Of a stretch of 64,000 nt of DNA, positions 30,001-33,000 are shown piece after piece. Location: NCBI GenBank assembly GCA_030603385.1, contig JAUVXW010000011.1:29564-93563 (forward strand), read 5' to 3'. Within the stretch, counting starts at the first letter, position 1; every line of letters starts with the position of its first letter. The notes under the pieces are model-generated. The model searched no databases. It saw nothing but the letters and a program-made list of their open reading frames with translations, and had not been told where the DNA came from. The translations under genes were made by a program, and so were the position numbers. Source of the DNA: Promethearchaeota archaeon (GTDB lineage Archaea > Asgardarchaeota > Lokiarchaeia > Sigyniarchaeales > SOKP01).

Positions 30001-33000
30001 AAGAGACATTCGCATAAGCATTATAAATTGTCGTACCAATAGTTTCGCCTGAGCCACCCGTTACCTGCCCATCACCATCAAAATAAAGCCCGTAGTCTCT
30101 TTTACCGATATCCCAAGATGTACCTCCTTGTATAAGCCCTTGATAATTGTGAATGAGGTCGTAGGTGGACGTCCCAAAATTCTCGTCAAATTCTGCCATA
30201 AAATCTAAAGAACTAGAAGGCTCGGATTCAGAATAGCTCGCCTTTAGTAAGTCATAGAGATCATAGGGCCAATCAGGATAACCATCTCTATTCTCATCAA
30301 TAAAGAAACGGCGCCCAAATATATCAGATTCAAGGCCAGCGTATTCCTCATGCGAGAGGGATTTATAGAATTCATCGCCTTCATGTTCAATTTTTACCAA
30401 TAAATTCTGCTCTATTGAACCATAAACTGTGTGGTTGAGGTAAAACTTACCATCTTTATCGGTATTTAAATTCGTAATTTTAGTATACCGATCATTGTCT
30501 TCAATGAAAAGTTCGAGATTATCTAATTGAACAGGCTTATGGAGAGAATTCACAATCTGCCCATCGTACACTATGTTCCAGCAGAGTTTTCCATCTATTT
30601 CATATTCAAACGTGTATACGGCACCATAGTTGAATCCATCTTCTAATGGTTCCGAAAATCGCTCATTTGAAAGGACTTCTAATGCATCTTTTTCGATTAC
30701 TATTTCATATGTTTTGGGTAAAGCAGATCGAAATCCAAACCCGGTTAATTCGCCATAATAGACTTCAACTTTATATGTTCCTGGTGCCAAATGTAATGTA
30801 TTAAGTGGGACGTGAGTCATCATTATATAGTCTTTTCGTGGACCGTTTACATAATCGGAAGATAACTCATAATATTTTTTTAAACGATATCCTTCTATTG
30901 ATGGTACATCTTGAGGGATAAATCGCACTCGTACATGCGAAGCTGCACCAATAGACGGTGATATTTTACATTTTATTACAATTTCATCATTAATAGACAG
31001 CTTATCAAGATCTTCGAGAAAAGAGGAATATTCCAAAGTTGTGAAGTCTATCGATGAAGGGTGAAGTCTTTGTTCTGGTGAGACTCTCGCAAACTCGAGG
31101 TCTGGAGAATTAATAGATGAAATGGAATTTACTGCAAAAATTAAAGGAAAAACGGTAAGGAATACCACTACTAATAATGCAGAACGAGCAATTTTATCGT
31201 TATATGTAAATAGTGTTTTCCTTGATTGGCTTCTTCTTTGTTTTTCTTTTTGTTGAGATCGTAAATAACGTCTAATAAAAGCTGTGCTTTTGAAAGTAAA
31301 AAGAAAAATTGCGGCAAATATACATCCATAACATATCAGTTGGAACTGTGGTGCTAAGACAAACACTCCAACAAATGCAATTGAGATGAGAAATAAGAGC
31401 GTCCATAATACAATAAACTTATTTTTATGATAAGCTCTTGCCCCTTTATATCGTATGTCATGTGCAAATTTTCTAATTGACGCATTTTTAACACTCTCTA
31501 ATAGATGTGATTGTGTTTTTTTAGGAATGATTTCAGGGGATTTTCTACTCAAGAAATAGCATATACAAATATTGATGATTGGAAGTAGCTGAGCATATTC
31601 TATCATCCCATTAGTGAAAAGTAGATAACCTATCCATGGTAAGGGGAGAAAACTTAATGGTAAAAATAATACCTGCCGTCGTCCTAGTAGCCTCCACCCA
31701 TTAAAGAATATGTAGGAGAAAAAGGAAAGTCCAACTTGTATAAGGAAAAACAGAAATTTTATGTCTTGCGGGAAGAATATCGTAGAAGATGGTGTGAAAT
31801 ATAATAAAGTAAATAAAAACAGTCCAAAAATCGATAAAAAGATTCCAGCATATTTTACCTTATTTTGAGAAATTGTTGTTTTAATTTGATGAAGACGATC
31901 TTTTAATGTGGAGTGTGTTAGCTTTTTGGCTTTAGATTTAGTCTCTTCGCTTTTAGCTGCTTTATAGCGCCCTAATTTTTTCGTTAAAATTCCAAAAATC
32001 GATAGAGTGATCCCTAGGTTTATTACTTTTTTTTGAGAAAGCTTTGCTTTAATTTGATGAAGATGGTCTTTTAAAGAAGACTTTTCCAAATTTTTGGTCT
32101 TAGATTTAGTCGTTATTTTTTTAGCGGTTTTATAGCGTTCTAATCTCTGCATTAAGATTGATTCTACAGTTCTCCTATGACGGGCTAAAGTGAGAACGTG
32201 TGAACCGTGCTTTACTTTTAATGGAGTTAATTCATTATAAAGATCCTCTCTTAGTTTATTTCGTACTCTTGGATTTTCGTTTTTGCCTTCTCCTTTAAAA
32301 AACACTTTTAATTTCTCTTTTTGTTCCTGTAAGAAGTTGTATTCCCCTTCTGACAATGTTTCTTCAAGGTTTTTGCTATATTCTATTTGAGTGAGTGTTT
32401 TATATTTCTTCTCGATCTTTTTAAAAATAGCTCTAAATTTCTTGATGACTTCATTGGAGTATCCTTCATTTTTTAATATTGAACTATATCCATTTTCATT
32501 TCTCATAAAATGGAATACGTCATTTAGGATCTCTTTTTCAAATTCGATCTCTTCTATAATCCTTAAGAGATCACTAGTAAAAGAATCAGAATACCCGTGT
32601 TTTTCTAATAAAGATATATTCTCGGATTTATTTTTTAAGAATTTAGTAATATTAATTGAGTCTGTGAAGTTTAGTAGATCTCTCGCCTTAGCGTAAAGAG
32701 CTTTTTGGGATTCTGGAAGTATGTATTCCTTCCCTTCTACAATGATAACTCCAGAGAAGATTTTCTCTAGCCGTTCTCTCCAGAAGTTTTCAATAGCTGT
32801 TGAAAATTCCCTATAGGATATTGTGTGAAAATTTAGAAATTTCTTACTATATTTCTTTCCATATAATTCTAGAGTTTTAAGATATTTATTACTATATCCT
32901 AATTTCTTAAAGAGATGTCTATATCCTTTCCTCACATGGGCAAACTCAACTACATCTACATCGTTCTTATAATCTAATAAGATAACTTTAAGGCCTAGAT

